Shown here in pieces: positions 36,349 through 45,694 of a DNA stretch of 64,000 bases. This DNA is from Shewanella xiamenensis (GTDB lineage: Bacteria; Pseudomonadota; Gammaproteobacteria; Enterobacterales; Shewanellaceae), in contig NZ_BMOP01000008.1 in assembly GCF_014647135.1 (NCBI RefSeq), forward strand, positions 1 to 64,000, in the 5' to 3' direction. Within the stretch, counting starts at the first letter, position 1, and each line of letters begins with the position of its first letter. The position numbers were made by a program, and so were the translations under genes. The notes under the pieces are model-generated. The model was not told the origin of the DNA. It ran no database searches and saw nothing but the letters and a program-made list of their open reading frames with translations.

Positions 36349-36690
36349 GGCAATTTTTCAGACAATTAGAAAAAGAAGTGATCTTGATCAATTTTTAAAC
36401 AGCAAGTATGTTTGATTTAGGCGCACATGATATATCGCCTGTTTAGGCAGAAATATCGCGTTATTTTCGAATATCGCTCGCCCACAAAAATTGAGAATAA
36501 TGGGTTTATTCAGCAGTATGTGCCAGTGTGGCTAATAACAGCAGTAACAATACTTGATCATAAGTAAGCCGCCAACGCACGTTGAAGTCAAAAAAGCTTT
36601 TTTGGGAACTGAAGAGTTTGCATAGAGTTGAGACTTACTGTGTTGCTCTTCTTTGTAGTTGCTATTTGCAATTAGCAGAGGAGAAGTCTT
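36349..36690 (+). promoter_or_regulatory. Upstream region of cytochrome oxidase operon with an FNR/CRP-like site
   Basis: This gene-free stretch precedes coxB. At 36378-36391, GTGAT-CTTG-ATCAA matches the FNR/EtrA site TTGAT-N4-ATCAA at 9 of 10 bases, and the surrounding 22 bases match the CRP consensus at 17. It lies 300 bases before coxB, so either a long leader or regulation from a distance would be needed. AGAGGAG before the GTG start of coxB is a clear ribosome binding site. No ORF with support is seen. Confidence 0.45.
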
Positions 36691-38232
36691 GTGAAGCAAT
36701 GGTTGTATTGTTTACTCGTGGTGCTATTCGCCCCACCGTTGGCCGCAGCAGACATGCGGTTCAATATGACGCTTGGCGTAACAGAAATCAGTGGCAAGGT
36801 ATACCACCTGCACATGACGATTCTGTATATCTGCTGCGCGATAGGCTTAGTGGTTTTTGGCGTTATGATTTATGCCATGATCAACCACAGAAAATCCAAG
36901 GGCGCGGTCGCGTCACACTTCCATGAGAGTACAAAAGTTGAAATCGCTTGGACGATAATTCCCTTTATCATTCTGATCTTAATGGCGATTCCGGCAACTA
37001 AAACTCTGATTGCCATGGAAGACCCCAGCAATGCCGATCTCACGGTAAAAGTCACAGGATCGCAATGGAAGTGGCATTACAGCTATTTCGATCAAGATAT
37101 TGAGTTTTACAGTATTCTCGCCACACCAAGACCTCAAATCGAAGGTAGTGAGGCCAAGGGAGAGCACTACTTACTCGAGGTCGATAAGCCCCTTGTCCTG
37201 CCTGTAAATAGAAAAATCCGCTTTCTGATGACTTCTGAAGATGTTATCCATTCATGGTGGGTACCAGATTTTGCATTGAAAAAAGATGCTAACCCAGGGT
37301 TTATCAACGAGGCGTGGACCCGTATCGATAAACCCGGCATTTACCGTGGTCAATGTGCCGAACTTTGCGGCAAAGATCATGGATTTATGCCGATAGTGGT
37401 TCAGGCACTGCCCGAAGCCGAGTTCGATGCTTGGGTTGCAGAACAAAAACAAGCTGCCAATGCCGCAGCACAAGCCGCACAAGCCGCCTTATCGCAAACA
37501 CTGAGTAAAGAAGAGCTGATGACTCAGGGTGAGCAAGTTTACCTTGGTCACTGCGCAGCCTGCCATCAACCTAATGGCGAAGGTCTCAAAGGCGTATTCC
37601 CTCATCTCAAAGGCAGCCCCATAGCTACTGGGCCGCTGAGCGGTCATCTTGAAATCGTGCTCAATGGTAAAACGGGTACGGCCATGCAAGCCTTCAGTAA
37701 ACAATTATCGCCCCAAGAAATTGCCGCAGTGATTACCTATGAGCGTAATGCGTGGGGCAATAACACGGGGGATGCGGTGCAAGCCAAAGACGTTGATGCC
37801 CATAAATCCGGTGGCACCAATAGCGAACCAGTAGCAACGACTCAGCCCCCCTCAACCACCGATGCGCCCAAAGCAGCGACAGAGCCCATCGCCAGTGTCG
37901 ATCCCGCGAGTCTTCCCACGCTCAGCCATGATGAACTGATGGCCGAAGGAGAACAGACCTATGCCACAGTTTGCGCCGCCTGCCACCAGCTAACGGGTGC
38001 AGGTATGCCTCCCGCCTTCCCCGCCCTTGCTGGTAGCGTTATTGCAACAGGCCCAGTCGCCAATCACATCGATATAGTGATGCACGGTAAACCGGGCACG
38101 GCGATGCAGGCATTTGGCAACCAACTCACGCTACAACAGCTTGCCGCCATCATTACCTATGAGCGCAATGCGTGGGGCAACAATACTGGCGATACAGTGC
38201 AACCCGCTGATATTGCTCGCCATGGACAGTAG
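36691..38232 (+). CDS. coxB: Cytochrome c oxidase subunit II with two fused cytochrome c domains
   Basis: The electron-entry subunit of an aa3-type terminal oxidase. The 513 residues have a signal sequence (about 1-20), two membrane helices (about 42-63 and 88-108), and a cupredoxin domain with a full CuA set: H187, C222, E224, C226, H230, M233 (CAELCGKDHGFM). Two cytochrome c domains follow, with CAACH at 288-292 and again at 428-432, 140 residues apart, and near-identical ends (ITYERNAWGNNTGD). One c domain is typical of caa3-like subunits; two is unusual. GTG start with AGAGGAG upstream. First gene of the operon. Confidence 0.96.
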   Translation: MKQWLYCLLVVLFAPPLAAADMRFNMTLGVTEISGKVYHLHMTILYICCAIGLVVFGVMIYAMINHRKSKGAVASHFHESTKVEIAWTIIPFIILILMAIPATKTLIAMEDPSNADLTVKVTGSQWKWHYSYFDQDIEFYSILATPRPQIEGSEAKGEHYLLEVDKPLVLPVNRKIRFLMTSEDVIHSWWVPDFALKKDANPGFINEAWTRIDKPGIYRGQCAELCGKDHGFMPIVVQALPEAEFDAWVAEQKQAANAAAQAAQAALSQTLSKEELMTQGEQVYLGHCAACHQPNGEGLKGVFPHLKGSPIATGPLSGHLEIVLNGKTGTAMQAFSKQLSPQEIAAVITYERNAWGNNTGDAVQAKDVDAHKSGGTNSEPVATTQPPSTTDAPKAATEPIASVDPASLPTLSHDELMAEGEQTYATVCAACHQLTGAGMPPAFPALAGSVIATGPVANHIDIVMHGKPGTAMQAFGNQLTLQQLAAIITYERNAWGNNTGDTVQPADIARHGQ

Positions 38233-38241
38233 GGGATTAAG

Positions 38242-39834
38242 ATGAGCACACTGACTCAAGATCAAATTGCCGCCCATGATGAACACCATCACGGTGCACC
38301 TAAAGGCATCATGCGCTGGTTACTCACCACCAACCACAAGGACATTGGCACCCTGTACCTATGGTTTAGTTTCATAATGTTTTTAACCGGTGGTGCGATG
38401 GCCATGGTGATCCGCGCCGAACTCTTTCAGCCCGGATTACAACTCGTTGAGCCTAACTTCTTCAACCAGATGACTACAGTACATGGGTTAATCATGGTAT
38501 TCGGCGCCGTGATGCCAGCCTTTACAGGGCTAGCTAACTGGCTGATCCCGATGATGATTGGCGCGCCTGATATGGCACTTCCACGGATGAACAACTGGAG
38601 TTTTTGGATCCTACCCTTCGCCTTTACTATTTTACTGAGCTCACTATTTATGGAAGGTGGCGGCCCTAACTTCGGTTGGACCTTCTACGCACCACTCTCG
38701 ACCACTTACAGCCCTGACAGCACGGCATTATTTGTATTCTCGATTCATATCATGGGGATAAGTTCGATCATGGGCGCCATCAACGTGATCGTAACCATAG
38801 TCAACCTACGTGCTCCCGGCATGACGTGGATGAAGTTACCGCTGTTTGTCTGGACTTGGCTGATTACCGCCTTCTTGCTGATCGCCGTCATGCCAGTGCT
38901 CGCAGGCGCCGTCACTATGGTGTTAACCGATAAGTTTTTCGGTACTAGCTTCTTCGAGGCGGCAGGCGGCGGCGACCCTGTGATGTTCCAGCATATCTTC
39001 TGGTTCTTCGGTCACCCCGAGGTCTACATCATGATTCTGCCTTCCTTCGGCATTATCTCCGCCATAGTTCCGGCCTTTAGTCGCAAGAAATTGTTCGGCT
39101 ATTCATCCATGGTGTATGCCACGGCGAGTATTGCGATTCTGTCCTTCCTCGTGTGGGCACACCATATGTTCACCACCGGTATGCCTGTGTTTGCCGAGTT
39201 GTTTTTTATGTACTGCACTATGCTGATTGCCGTGCCGACTGGGGTAAAAGTGTTTAACTGGGTAGCGACCATGTGGCGCGGCTCATTGAGTTTTGAAACC
39301 CCAATGTTGTTCGCCGTGGCCTTTATTATCCTGTTCACTATTGGCGGCTTCTCTGGTTTGATGCTCGCCATCACGCCAGCCGACTTCCAATACCACGATA
39401 CTTACTTTGTGGTGGCTCACTTCCACTATGTGTTGGTCACGGGTGCGATTTTCTCCATCATGGCGGCAGCCTATTACTGGCTGCCTAAATGGACCGGACA
39501 TATGTACAGCGAAAAGCTCGGCCAGTGGCATTTTTGGTGTTCGGTGATTTCGGTCAACGTGTTGTTTTTCCCGATGCACTTCTTGGGTCTTGCGGGTATG
39601 CCAAGGCGTATTCCCGATTACTCGATTCAATTTGCCGATGTAAACCAAATCGTATCGATTGGGGGTTTTGCCTTTGGCCTATCTCAGCTGATCTTCCTCG
39701 TGCTGGTAATTAAGTGCATTCGGGGCGGTGAAAAGGCGCCCGCCAAACCTTGGGAAGGCAGCGAAGGCTTAGAGTGGACGCTACCAAGCCCCGCACCCTA
39801 CCACTCTTTCACCACACCACCCGAGGTGAAATAA
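38242..39834 (+). CDS. coxA: Cytochrome c oxidase subunit I
   Basis: The catalytic haem-copper subunit that reduces O2 to water and pumps protons. It has 530 residues and 12 membrane helices. The CuB/cross-link motif FGHPEVYIMI gives H258 and Y262, so this is an A-type oxidase with the active-site Tyr. AHHMFTTG supplies the other two CuB histidines and VVAHFHYVL the haem ligands. The D-channel entry NQMTTVHGLIM is present. It starts 9 bases after coxB and ends one base before cox11. Confidence 0.98.
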   Translation: MSTLTQDQIAAHDEHHHGAPKGIMRWLLTTNHKDIGTLYLWFSFIMFLTGGAMAMVIRAELFQPGLQLVEPNFFNQMTTVHGLIMVFGAVMPAFTGLANWLIPMMIGAPDMALPRMNNWSFWILPFAFTILLSSLFMEGGGPNFGWTFYAPLSTTYSPDSTALFVFSIHIMGISSIMGAINVIVTIVNLRAPGMTWMKLPLFVWTWLITAFLLIAVMPVLAGAVTMVLTDKFFGTSFFEAAGGGDPVMFQHIFWFFGHPEVYIMILPSFGIISAIVPAFSRKKLFGYSSMVYATASIAILSFLVWAHHMFTTGMPVFAELFFMYCTMLIAVPTGVKVFNWVATMWRGSLSFETPMLFAVAFIILFTIGGFSGLMLAITPADFQYHDTYFVVAHFHYVLVTGAIFSIMAAAYYWLPKWTGHMYSEKLGQWHFWCSVISVNVLFFPMHFLGLAGMPRRIPDYSIQFADVNQIVSIGGFAFGLSQLIFLVLVIKCIRGGEKAPAKPWEGSEGLEWTLPSPAPYHSFTTPPEVK

Positions 39835-39835
39835 C

Positions 39836-40417
39836 ATGCAAGGCCAACCCCATCAGCCCAACATCAAGTCCAACCGTAAGCTTATCAGCCTACTGGTGTT
39901 GGGCTGCCTTGCGATGTTTGGCTTTGGGTTCGCCTTAGTGCCGCTCTACGATGTGCTGTGCGAAAAACTGGGCATTAATGGCAAAACCTCCAATACTGCC
40001 AGCAGTTATCAGGCGATCACTGTAGATAAGAACCGTGTGGTAACAGTGGAGTTTATCTCGCAGGTACAGACGGGAATGCCGTGGAAATTTGAGCCACAAA
40101 CGAAACGGCTCGAAGTGCATCCTGGAGAACTCATTCACACGGCATTTCTGGCGCAAAACGTCTCGAATAGAGCGACTGTGGGCCAGGCGATTCCCTCTAT
40201 TTCGCCCGGACAAGGCGCGGCATATTTCAATAAAACCGAATGTTTTTGTTTTAACCAACAACACTTAGCCGCCGCGAGTCGTGCCGAGCTACCGTTGATC
40301 TTCTTCGTGGATCCTCAATTACCCGAGTCTATCCACACCTTAACCCTCTCTTACACCCTCTACGACATTACCGACAAGCAGTTAGCGTCTGCCATAGAGC
40401 AAGGAGCTGCAAAATGA
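39836..40417 (+). CDS. ctaG: Cytochrome c oxidase assembly protein Cox11/CtaG
   Basis: A copper chaperone that delivers Cu(I) to the CuB site of subunit I. It has 193 residues: one N-terminal membrane helix (about 18-38), the family motif FALVPLYDVLCEKLGING, and a periplasmic Ig-like domain with the copper site CFCFNQQ. Start one base after the coxA stop and a 4-base overlap with coxC show tight coupling within the oxidase operon. Confidence 0.96.
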   Translation: MQGQPHQPNIKSNRKLISLLVLGCLAMFGFGFALVPLYDVLCEKLGINGKTSNTASSYQAITVDKNRVVTVEFISQVQTGMPWKFEPQTKRLEVHPGELIHTAFLAQNVSNRATVGQAIPSISPGQGAAYFNKTECFCFNQQHLAAASRAELPLIFFVDPQLPESIHTLTLSYTLYDITDKQLASAIEQGAAK

Positions 40418-41289
40418 CCACTAAACATGAGACTTACTACGTCCCCGCCCAGAGTGCTTGGCCAATTGTGGGAGCTATTGGCTTATTCTTAATAGCTTTT
40501 GGCGCAGGGCAGTTTGTAACACAATTAAAATCCGGCAACTCTGGAGGTGGATACATCCTATTTGCGGGAATTGCCGTGATCTTATTTATGCTTGTAGGCT
40601 GGTTTAGAACCGTGATCCAAGAATCGATGACGGGCCTCTATTCCCATCAAATGGACAGATCGTTTCGCCAAGGCATGAGCTGGTTCATCTTCTCCGAGGT
40701 GATGTTCTTTGCCGCCTTCTTCGGTGCCTTATTTTACGCCCGCATGGTCGCAGTGCCTTGGCTAGGCGGTGCCTCCAACAATGCCATGACCCACGAAGTC
40801 CTGTGGCCACACTTCGAAGCCGTTTGGCCACTCCTCACCACGCCAGATGGCACCAAAACCGAAGCCATGCCATGGAATGGGCTACCGCTAATCAACACGA
40901 TTGTGCTGCTGACTTCCTCAGTCACGCTGCATTTTGCCCATATCAGCTTAGAAAAGGGTAAGCGTTCGGCCATCACCCTCTGGCTAGGGCTCACGATTTT
41001 ACTGGGAATTAGCTTCCTTGCTTTGCAGGCGGAGGAATATAGCCATGCCTACCATGAGATGGGGCTAACGCTCACCTCGGGCGTGTATGGCAACACCTTT
41101 TTCCTGCTGACGGGTTTCCACGGCATGCATGTCACCTTGGGCACTATCTTTCTATTAGTCTTGTTTTTCAGAGTGTTAAAAGGCCACTTTAGTGCGGATA
41201 AGCATTTTGCCTTCCAAGCAGGCAGTTGGTACTGGCACTTTGTCGATGTGGTTTGGCTCTGCCTGTTTATCTTTGTTTATGTACTTTAA
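40414..41289 (+). CDS. coxC: Cytochrome c oxidase subunit III
   Basis: The third core subunit, 291 residues with seven predicted membrane helices. Family features: RQGMSWFIFSEVMFFAAFFGALF and FFLLTGFHGMHVTLGTIFLLV, ending in the usual SWYWHFVDVVWLCLFIFVYVL-type helix. It stabilises proton uptake through the D channel. Its ATG overlaps the cox11 stop (ATGA). Convergent with the small DUF2909 gene. Confidence 0.97.
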   Translation: MTTKHETYYVPAQSAWPIVGAIGLFLIAFGAGQFVTQLKSGNSGGGYILFAGIAVILFMLVGWFRTVIQESMTGLYSHQMDRSFRQGMSWFIFSEVMFFAAFFGALFYARMVAVPWLGGASNNAMTHEVLWPHFEAVWPLLTTPDGTKTEAMPWNGLPLINTIVLLTSSVTLHFAHISLEKGKRSAITLWLGLTILLGISFLALQAEEYSHAYHEMGLTLTSGVYGNTFFLLTGFHGMHVTLGTIFLLVLFFRVLKGHFSADKHFAFQAGSWYWHFVDVVWLCLFIFVYVL

Positions 41290-41317
41290 ATATTCATTAA
41301 AACAATAAGTTGAAAAC

Positions 41318-41548
41318 TTAAGGCGTGGGATTGAGACCAAGCAGTCCAGTCCCTAAAGCCACCAGCAAGAGCAGGATAACCAGTACAGAAAATATCACCC
41401 TTCGGCCCAAATAGCGGCTCATTGGCACCGGGTGTTTAGCGGTTTGGTCGTCACCTTTAACCATAATAATTAAGGCTCTGCCTAGGTTAAAAATGATAAA
41501 CAGCAACAGCAGTACTAAAACACACTTAAAAATGAGCGGGATGTTCAT
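41318..41548 (-). CDS. DUF2909 family twin-helix membrane protein
   Basis: A 76-residue protein with two hydrophobic helices (about 5-30 and 50-70) and a short polar loop (KGDDQTAKHPVPMSRYLGRR). This matches DUF2909, a family often embedded in cytochrome c oxidase clusters between coxC and SURF1. Function unknown; a role in oxidase assembly is plausible from location. It is on the opposite strand, and its start overlaps the 5' end of the SURF1 gene. Confidence 0.85.
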   Translation of the reverse strand: MNIPLIFKCVLVLLLLFIIFNLGRALIIMVKGDDQTAKHPVPMSRYLGRRVIFSVLVILLLLVALGTGLLGLNPTP

Positions 41549-42404
41549 ACGCTATCCTTATGTTTTGCTGACCAAATTGATTTGGTTACCAAGATATATT
41601 TGGTTGCATAGGGGAGTGTCGTTACTACTGATATTGACTGTGGTGGTATTCGTGGTTTTGGTCAAGCTAGGTTTGTGGCAAATGGATAGGGCAGTTAAAA
41701 AAACCGAACTACTCGCACAAATGGAGGCAAGACAATCCGCTGCCACACTCAATCCTGAACAGCTCATCGCTGAATTGGCTAAAGGCAGCGTCACGGGCTA
41801 CCGCTTACAAGTTCAAGCAAAACCCGCGAATCCACAAATCTGGTTACTCGACAATCAGGTCTATCAAGGGCAAGTGGGCTATCTCGCCTTTCAATTACTG
41901 CAAATAACGTCAGCAAATCAGGCAAGTAATACCGAGCAGCCTTGGTTGTTACTCGAACTCGGCTTTATCGCCGCGAAATCCCACCGAGATGCCTTGCCCG
42001 AAGTCAGCCCCATAGTCGGTGAACTGGCTCTTACAGGCCGTCTCTATCAAAAACAGATTAATCCCTTAAGCCATCACTTATTGGCAGAACCCTTCACCAC
42101 GGAACAAGGCGAACGGATTCGGTTTCAAAATCTTAATCTACCCGAAATGGCACAAATGTTAGGACATCCTATCCTGCCCGCGGTGTTACAACCCGATGCC
42201 TTACCCCAATTACAACCCGCGCAGGCCTTACCCCACCCTTGGCAGCCTTTCCCCCTCTCGGCCCAAAAACATTGGGGTTATGCATTGCAATGGTTTGCCA
42301 TGGCAACTGTGTTTGCGGGGCTGATGGGTTGGCAAACAATGAAATACCTCAAAAAATCACGACAACGGCATCAAGCCGATAAGGAGGCGACTAAGACCGA
42401 GTGA
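41541..42404 (+). CDS. SURF1 family cytochrome oxidase assembly protein
   Basis: A membrane protein assisting haem a insertion into subunit I. Two membrane helices bracket a periplasmic domain: the first (SLLLILTVVVFVVLVKLGLW, then QMDRAVKK) matches the SURF1 start pattern G-x-WQ-x-DR; the last (WGYALQWFAMATVFAGLMGW) matches the family's C-terminal helix. About 287 residues. The exact start is unsure: ATGs at 41532 and 41541 both lack a good ribosome binding site, and both fall within or beside the divergent DUF2909 start. Confidence 0.85.
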   Translation: MFIRYPYVLLTKLIWLPRYIWLHRGVSLLLILTVVVFVVLVKLGLWQMDRAVKKTELLAQMEARQSAATLNPEQLIAELAKGSVTGYRLQVQAKPANPQIWLLDNQVYQGQVGYLAFQLLQITSANQASNTEQPWLLLELGFIAAKSHRDALPEVSPIVGELALTGRLYQKQINPLSHHLLAEPFTTEQGERIRFQNLNLPEMAQMLGHPILPAVLQPDALPQLQPAQALPHPWQPFPLSAQKHWGYALQWFAMATVFAGLMGWQTMKYLKKSRQRHQADKEATKTE

Positions 42405-42471
42405 CAGATATCAGCAAGATGTTAATAAAAAACAATAAAACAAAGCATTAGGGACAATAAGAGGAGCAAAT

Positions 42472-43017
42472 ATGGACTCCCAACAAACAGCCAAATACCG
42501 CGCATTGGGGTTATTACTACTGGCCTTTATCGCGCCTGTGGTCATCGCTAAGTTAGTGCTGAGCATGCATTGGTATCAAGGCGGCTCCACCAACTACGGT
42601 GAGCTCATCAGCCCAGAAACCAGCTATACCAGTCTTGGCCTTAACAATCCTCAGCCTAAGGAATGGCAACTGCTGTATTTATTGCCCGCAAAGTGCGATG
42701 AAGCTTGCCGCGAACGCTTGTATATCCTGCGTCAGAGTCATACCGCCTTAGGGCCAGATCAGGCTCGCGTCGAACCGCTTATTCTTGTGAATCCAGACAG
42801 TGACTTAAACGCATTAACCAGCTTTAACTTCAACACTCAGCCCGCCAGCCAAAGCCTCAGCCATTGGCTTGACCAACAGCAGCTGATTATTGTCGATCCA
42901 CTCGGCGCACTCGTGCTGCGTTATCCCCAAGTGCAAGGTAAGGCGGCGCATTTAGCTCAGGGTAAAGCCTTGGTCGCGGATCTGCGTAAGTTATTAAAAC
43001 TCTCGAGGGTAGACTAA
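42472..43017 (+). CDS. CX3C membrane-anchored protein in oxidase operon
   Basis: A 181-residue protein with one N-terminal membrane helix (about 12-33) and a periplasmic domain. I recognise it only as a conserved neighbour in Shewanella/Vibrio-type oxidase clusters. It carries a CX3C pair, CDEAC (C75, C79), within WQLLYLLPAKCDEACRERLY, and a later strand LSHWLDQQQLIIVDPLGALVLRYP. That is the layout of a thioredoxin-like SCO domain (compare CPDVC in the SCO gene downstream), so copper or thiol handling for CuA assembly is a reasonable inference. The SCO histidine is not obvious. It shares its last base with the ctaA start. Confidence 0.75.
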   Translation: MDSQQTAKYRALGLLLLAFIAPVVIAKLVLSMHWYQGGSTNYGELISPETSYTSLGLNNPQPKEWQLLYLLPAKCDEACRERLYILRQSHTALGPDQARVEPLILVNPDSDLNALTSFNFNTQPASQSLSHWLDQQQLIIVDPLGALVLRYPQVQGKAAHLAQGKALVADLRKLLKLSRVD

Positions 43018-44075
43018 TGCAACTGACTTGGCTCCTACGCATCACCATAGTCTTTACCCTGTTAGTAATTTTAATGGGGGCTTACACTCGGCTCTCGGAC
43101 GCAGGACTTGGCTGCCCAGATTGGCCCGGTTGTTACGGCCATATCAAAGTACCCACCCACGACCATGAGATCTCCCATGCCCAAACCCTGTTTCCCGACC
43201 ACGATATCCATCCCGAAAAAGCCTGGCTCGAGATGATCCACAGGTATATCGCGGGCGCCTTGGGCATCCTAGTGTTACTGATTTTGATCCTTTGCTTGAA
43301 AACATCCCAAGCCCCAAAAAAGCTGCCCTTTGCCATAGTGTTACTCATCATCTTTCAGGCGGCGTTGGGGATGTGGACTGTGACAATGAAATTAATGCCG
43401 ATTGTCGTGATGTCCCATTTAATTGGCGGCTTTAGCTTGCTCTCGCTCCTGCTCTTGCTGTATCTGCGAACACGTCCGAGGCGAATTTTCGAAACCGCTG
43501 ATATTCACAATCAGCGTGTTGCGAGCGCAGGATTTAATGGCGCCCATGGTTCGCGGATAGGCACGAGCCTTAAATTTCTCGGCCAGAGTAAACACTTACC
43601 GAAACTGGCGTTGCTAAGTCTGGTGGTGCTTATCGGCCAAATCATGCTCGGCGCTTGGACCTCCTCCAACTATGCCGCCCTCGCCTGCACGTCTCTGCCG
43701 ATTTGCGAAGGTAATTGGATGGATAATCTCGCGATTGCCGATGCGTTTTCCCCTTTCCAAGGGCAACATCCAAGCTTTGAATTTGGCGTATTGGATTACC
43801 ATGCGCGCATGACCATTCATATCGCCCACCGTGTTGGCGCCATCATTACCGCCAGTCTATTGTTGTTGCTCGCCTATCGGTTATTTTTCAGCACCCAGCT
43901 CAAGGCTCTAAGCCTGTTGTTGGTCGCCTTAGTGATACTGCAGGTGAGTTTAGGGATTTCAAACGTGGTGATGCATTTACCACTGGGGATTGCCGTTTCC
44001 CACAATGGCGGCGCGGCGCTGTTACTACTCACCTTAGTCGCGATTAACTATTTCCTTTGGCGCAGGGCACCTTAA
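43017..44075 (+). CDS. ctaA: Haem A synthase (COX15/CtaA family)
   Basis: Converts haem O to haem A by oxidising the C8 methyl group. It has 352 residues and eight membrane helices in two four-helix halves. Visible features include [20 protein letters not shown] near the start and the ligands in [11 protein letters not shown], and in the second half [10 protein letters not shown] and AVSHNGGA. A loop cysteine pair ([10 protein letters not shown]) is also typical. Its first base overlaps the upstream CX3C gene; the haem O synthase gene follows. Confidence 0.95.
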   Translation: MQLTWLLRITIVFTLLVILMGAYTRLSDAGLGCPDWPGCYGHIKVPTHDHEISHAQTLFPDHDIHPEKAWLEMIHRYIAGALGILVLLILILCLKTSQAPKKLPFAIVLLIIFQAALGMWTVTMKLMPIVVMSHLIGGFSLLSLLLLLYLRTRPRRIFETADIHNQRVASAGFNGAHGSRIGTSLKFLGQSKHLPKLALLSLVVLIGQIMLGAWTSSNYAALACTSLPICEGNWMDNLAIADAFSPFQGQHPSFEFGVLDYHARMTIHIAHRVGAIITASLLLLLAYRLFFSTQLKALSLLLVALVILQVSLGISNVVMHLPLGIAVSHNGGAALLLLTLVAINYFLWRRAP

Positions 44076-44092
44076 TCATCGGGGGATTTATC

Positions 44093-44995
44093 ATGGCAAA
44101 ACCACTTTCTATCAGCAGTAACCCCAGTGTTCACTTGGCTTGGCGTGCCTATTTCGAGATGACCAAACCTAAGGTGGTGGCCTTAATGCTGCTCACCGTC
44201 TTAGTCGGCATGTGTTTAGCCATGCCCACCATACTGCCCGTTAAACCTTTAGTGGCAGGCTTGCTCGGCATCGCTATGATGGCGGGGTCGGCCGCCGCCT
44301 TGAACCATCTGATTGACAGGCGAATCGACGGCATGATGGCACGCACCTATAACCGTCCGCTGCCCAAGGGCCGAGTTTCGGCGACGAGGGCGCTGTTGTT
44401 TGCGGCACTCTTAGGCAGCCTAGGTTTTGTAATCCTCTATGTTTTTACTAATCCACTCACCGCTTGGCTCACCTTTGCCAGCTTGATTGGTTACGCCTTG
44501 ATTTATACCGCCTATTTAAAACGGGCCACGCCACAAAACATTGTCATTGGCGGTTTAGCGGGTGCGATGCCGCCGCTCTTGGGTTGGACGGCGGTGACGA
44601 ATCAATTCCATGGTCATGCGCTATTGCTCGTCATCATCATATTCCTGTGGACGCCGCCGCATTTTTGGGCGCTGGCGATTCACAGACGCGCAGAATATGC
44701 CAAAGTGGATATTCCCATGCTACCCGTGACCCATGGGGTAGAATTTACTAAGACCTGTATCTTGCTCTATACGATTTTGCTGGCGATTGCTTGTCTATTG
44801 CCCGTACTAGTCGGGATGAGTGGACCGCTCTACTTTGTGTGCTCAAGCTTGCTCAGCACGGGATTTATTTATAAAGCGTGGCAGTTAAAGTATCAGGACA
44901 GCGAAGGGCTGGCGATGCAGGTGTTTCGTTTTTCGATTTATCATTTAATGTTGTTATTCATGGCATTACTGCTCGACCACTATCTTTGGGCTTAA
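44093..44995 (+). CDS. ctaB: Protohaem IX farnesyltransferase (haem O synthase)
   Basis: Adds the farnesyl tail to haem b, making haem O for the oxidase. It has 300 residues, UbiA-type with about nine membrane helices. The prenyl-diphosphate motif is [20 protein letters not shown], and the second motif [15 protein letters not shown] at 44093 is chosen because GGGGGAT lies upstream; the longer frame from 44057 overlaps ctaA without a signal. Followed by the SCO gene. Also called cyoE. Confidence 0.96.
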   Translation: MAKPLSISSNPSVHLAWRAYFEMTKPKVVALMLLTVLVGMCLAMPTILPVKPLVAGLLGIAMMAGSAAALNHLIDRRIDGMMARTYNRPLPKGRVSATRALLFAALLGSLGFVILYVFTNPLTAWLTFASLIGYALIYTAYLKRATPQNIVIGGLAGAMPPLLGWTAVTNQFHGHALLLVIIIFLWTPPHFWALAIHRRAEYAKVDIPMLPVTHGVEFTKTCILLYTILLAIACLLPVLVGMSGPLYFVCSSLLSTGFIYKAWQLKYQDSEGLAMQVFRFSIYHLMLLFMALLLDHYLWA

Positions 44996-45037
44996 TGTGC
45001 AACGAGCAATGGGGCGAGCATGGTCAAAGGACAAAAT

Positions 45038-45679
45038 ATGCAAACAAGAATCTCCAACAAGATCTTAGTGATAGCGATTCTATTAATAGGATTGGGCGGA
45101 CTATTTGCAGTAAAGTTCAATCCACCTAAGCCCGTTGAGTTAGAGAGCGGTTTTTTGTTTCCCGAGGCGTTCGAGCTAGCGCCCTTTGAGCTTGTCGATC
45201 AACATCAACAACCCTTTACCAATGCAAGTTTGAAGGACCAATGGAGTCTATTCTTTATCGGCTTTACCTATTGCCCCGATGTCTGCCCGACCACCTTAAA
45301 CAAACTCGCCGCCGCCTATCCTGAGCTGAAAAAAATTGCGCCCATTCAAATCGTGTTTTTATCCGTAGATCCGAAGCGGGACACCCCAGATAAACTCCTC
45401 ACTTACGTGAATTTCTTTAATCCTGAGTTTAAGGCGGTGACGGGTGAGCAAACCCAAATCTTCCCCCTCACCCGCAGCCTAGGACTCACCTACGCTATGG
45501 TAGGTGAAGGAGAAAATTATCAGGTCGATCATAGTGCGGGCTATGTGCTGGTTTCCCCTCAAGGCACGCGGGTAGCGGTGTTTAAACCCGCAGTCACCTT
45601 AGGTAAAGCACCTCAGATTCTAAACGAGGCCTTAATCAGCGACTTCGATAAAATCGTCAACAGCTATAAACCTAAATAG
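45038..45679 (+). CDS. SCO1/SenC family copper chaperone
   Basis: A membrane-anchored thioredoxin-fold protein that inserts copper into the CuA site of subunit II. About 213 residues with one N-terminal helix (about 7-24). The copper site is complete: C79 and C83 in FTYCPDVCPTT and H165 in QVDHSAGYV. The ATG at 45038 has AAAGGA about 7 bases before it; an ATG at 45020 is the alternative. It is the last gene of the cytochrome oxidase operon and is convergent with the deacetylase gene. Confidence 0.95.
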   Translation: MQTRISNKILVIAILLIGLGGLFAVKFNPPKPVELESGFLFPEAFELAPFELVDQHQQPFTNASLKDQWSLFFIGFTYCPDVCPTTLNKLAAAYPELKKIAPIQIVFLSVDPKRDTPDKLLTYVNFFNPEFKAVTGEQTQIFPLTRSLGLTYAMVGEGENYQVDHSAGYVLVSPQGTRVAVFKPAVTLGKAPQILNEALISDFDKIVNSYKPK

Positions 45680-45694
45680 CCATCGCAGATGAGA

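Noticed and set aside
36582-36926. 114-codon frame overlapping coxB start
   Set aside because: It overlaps the well-supported subunit II gene in another frame and has no recognisable domain.
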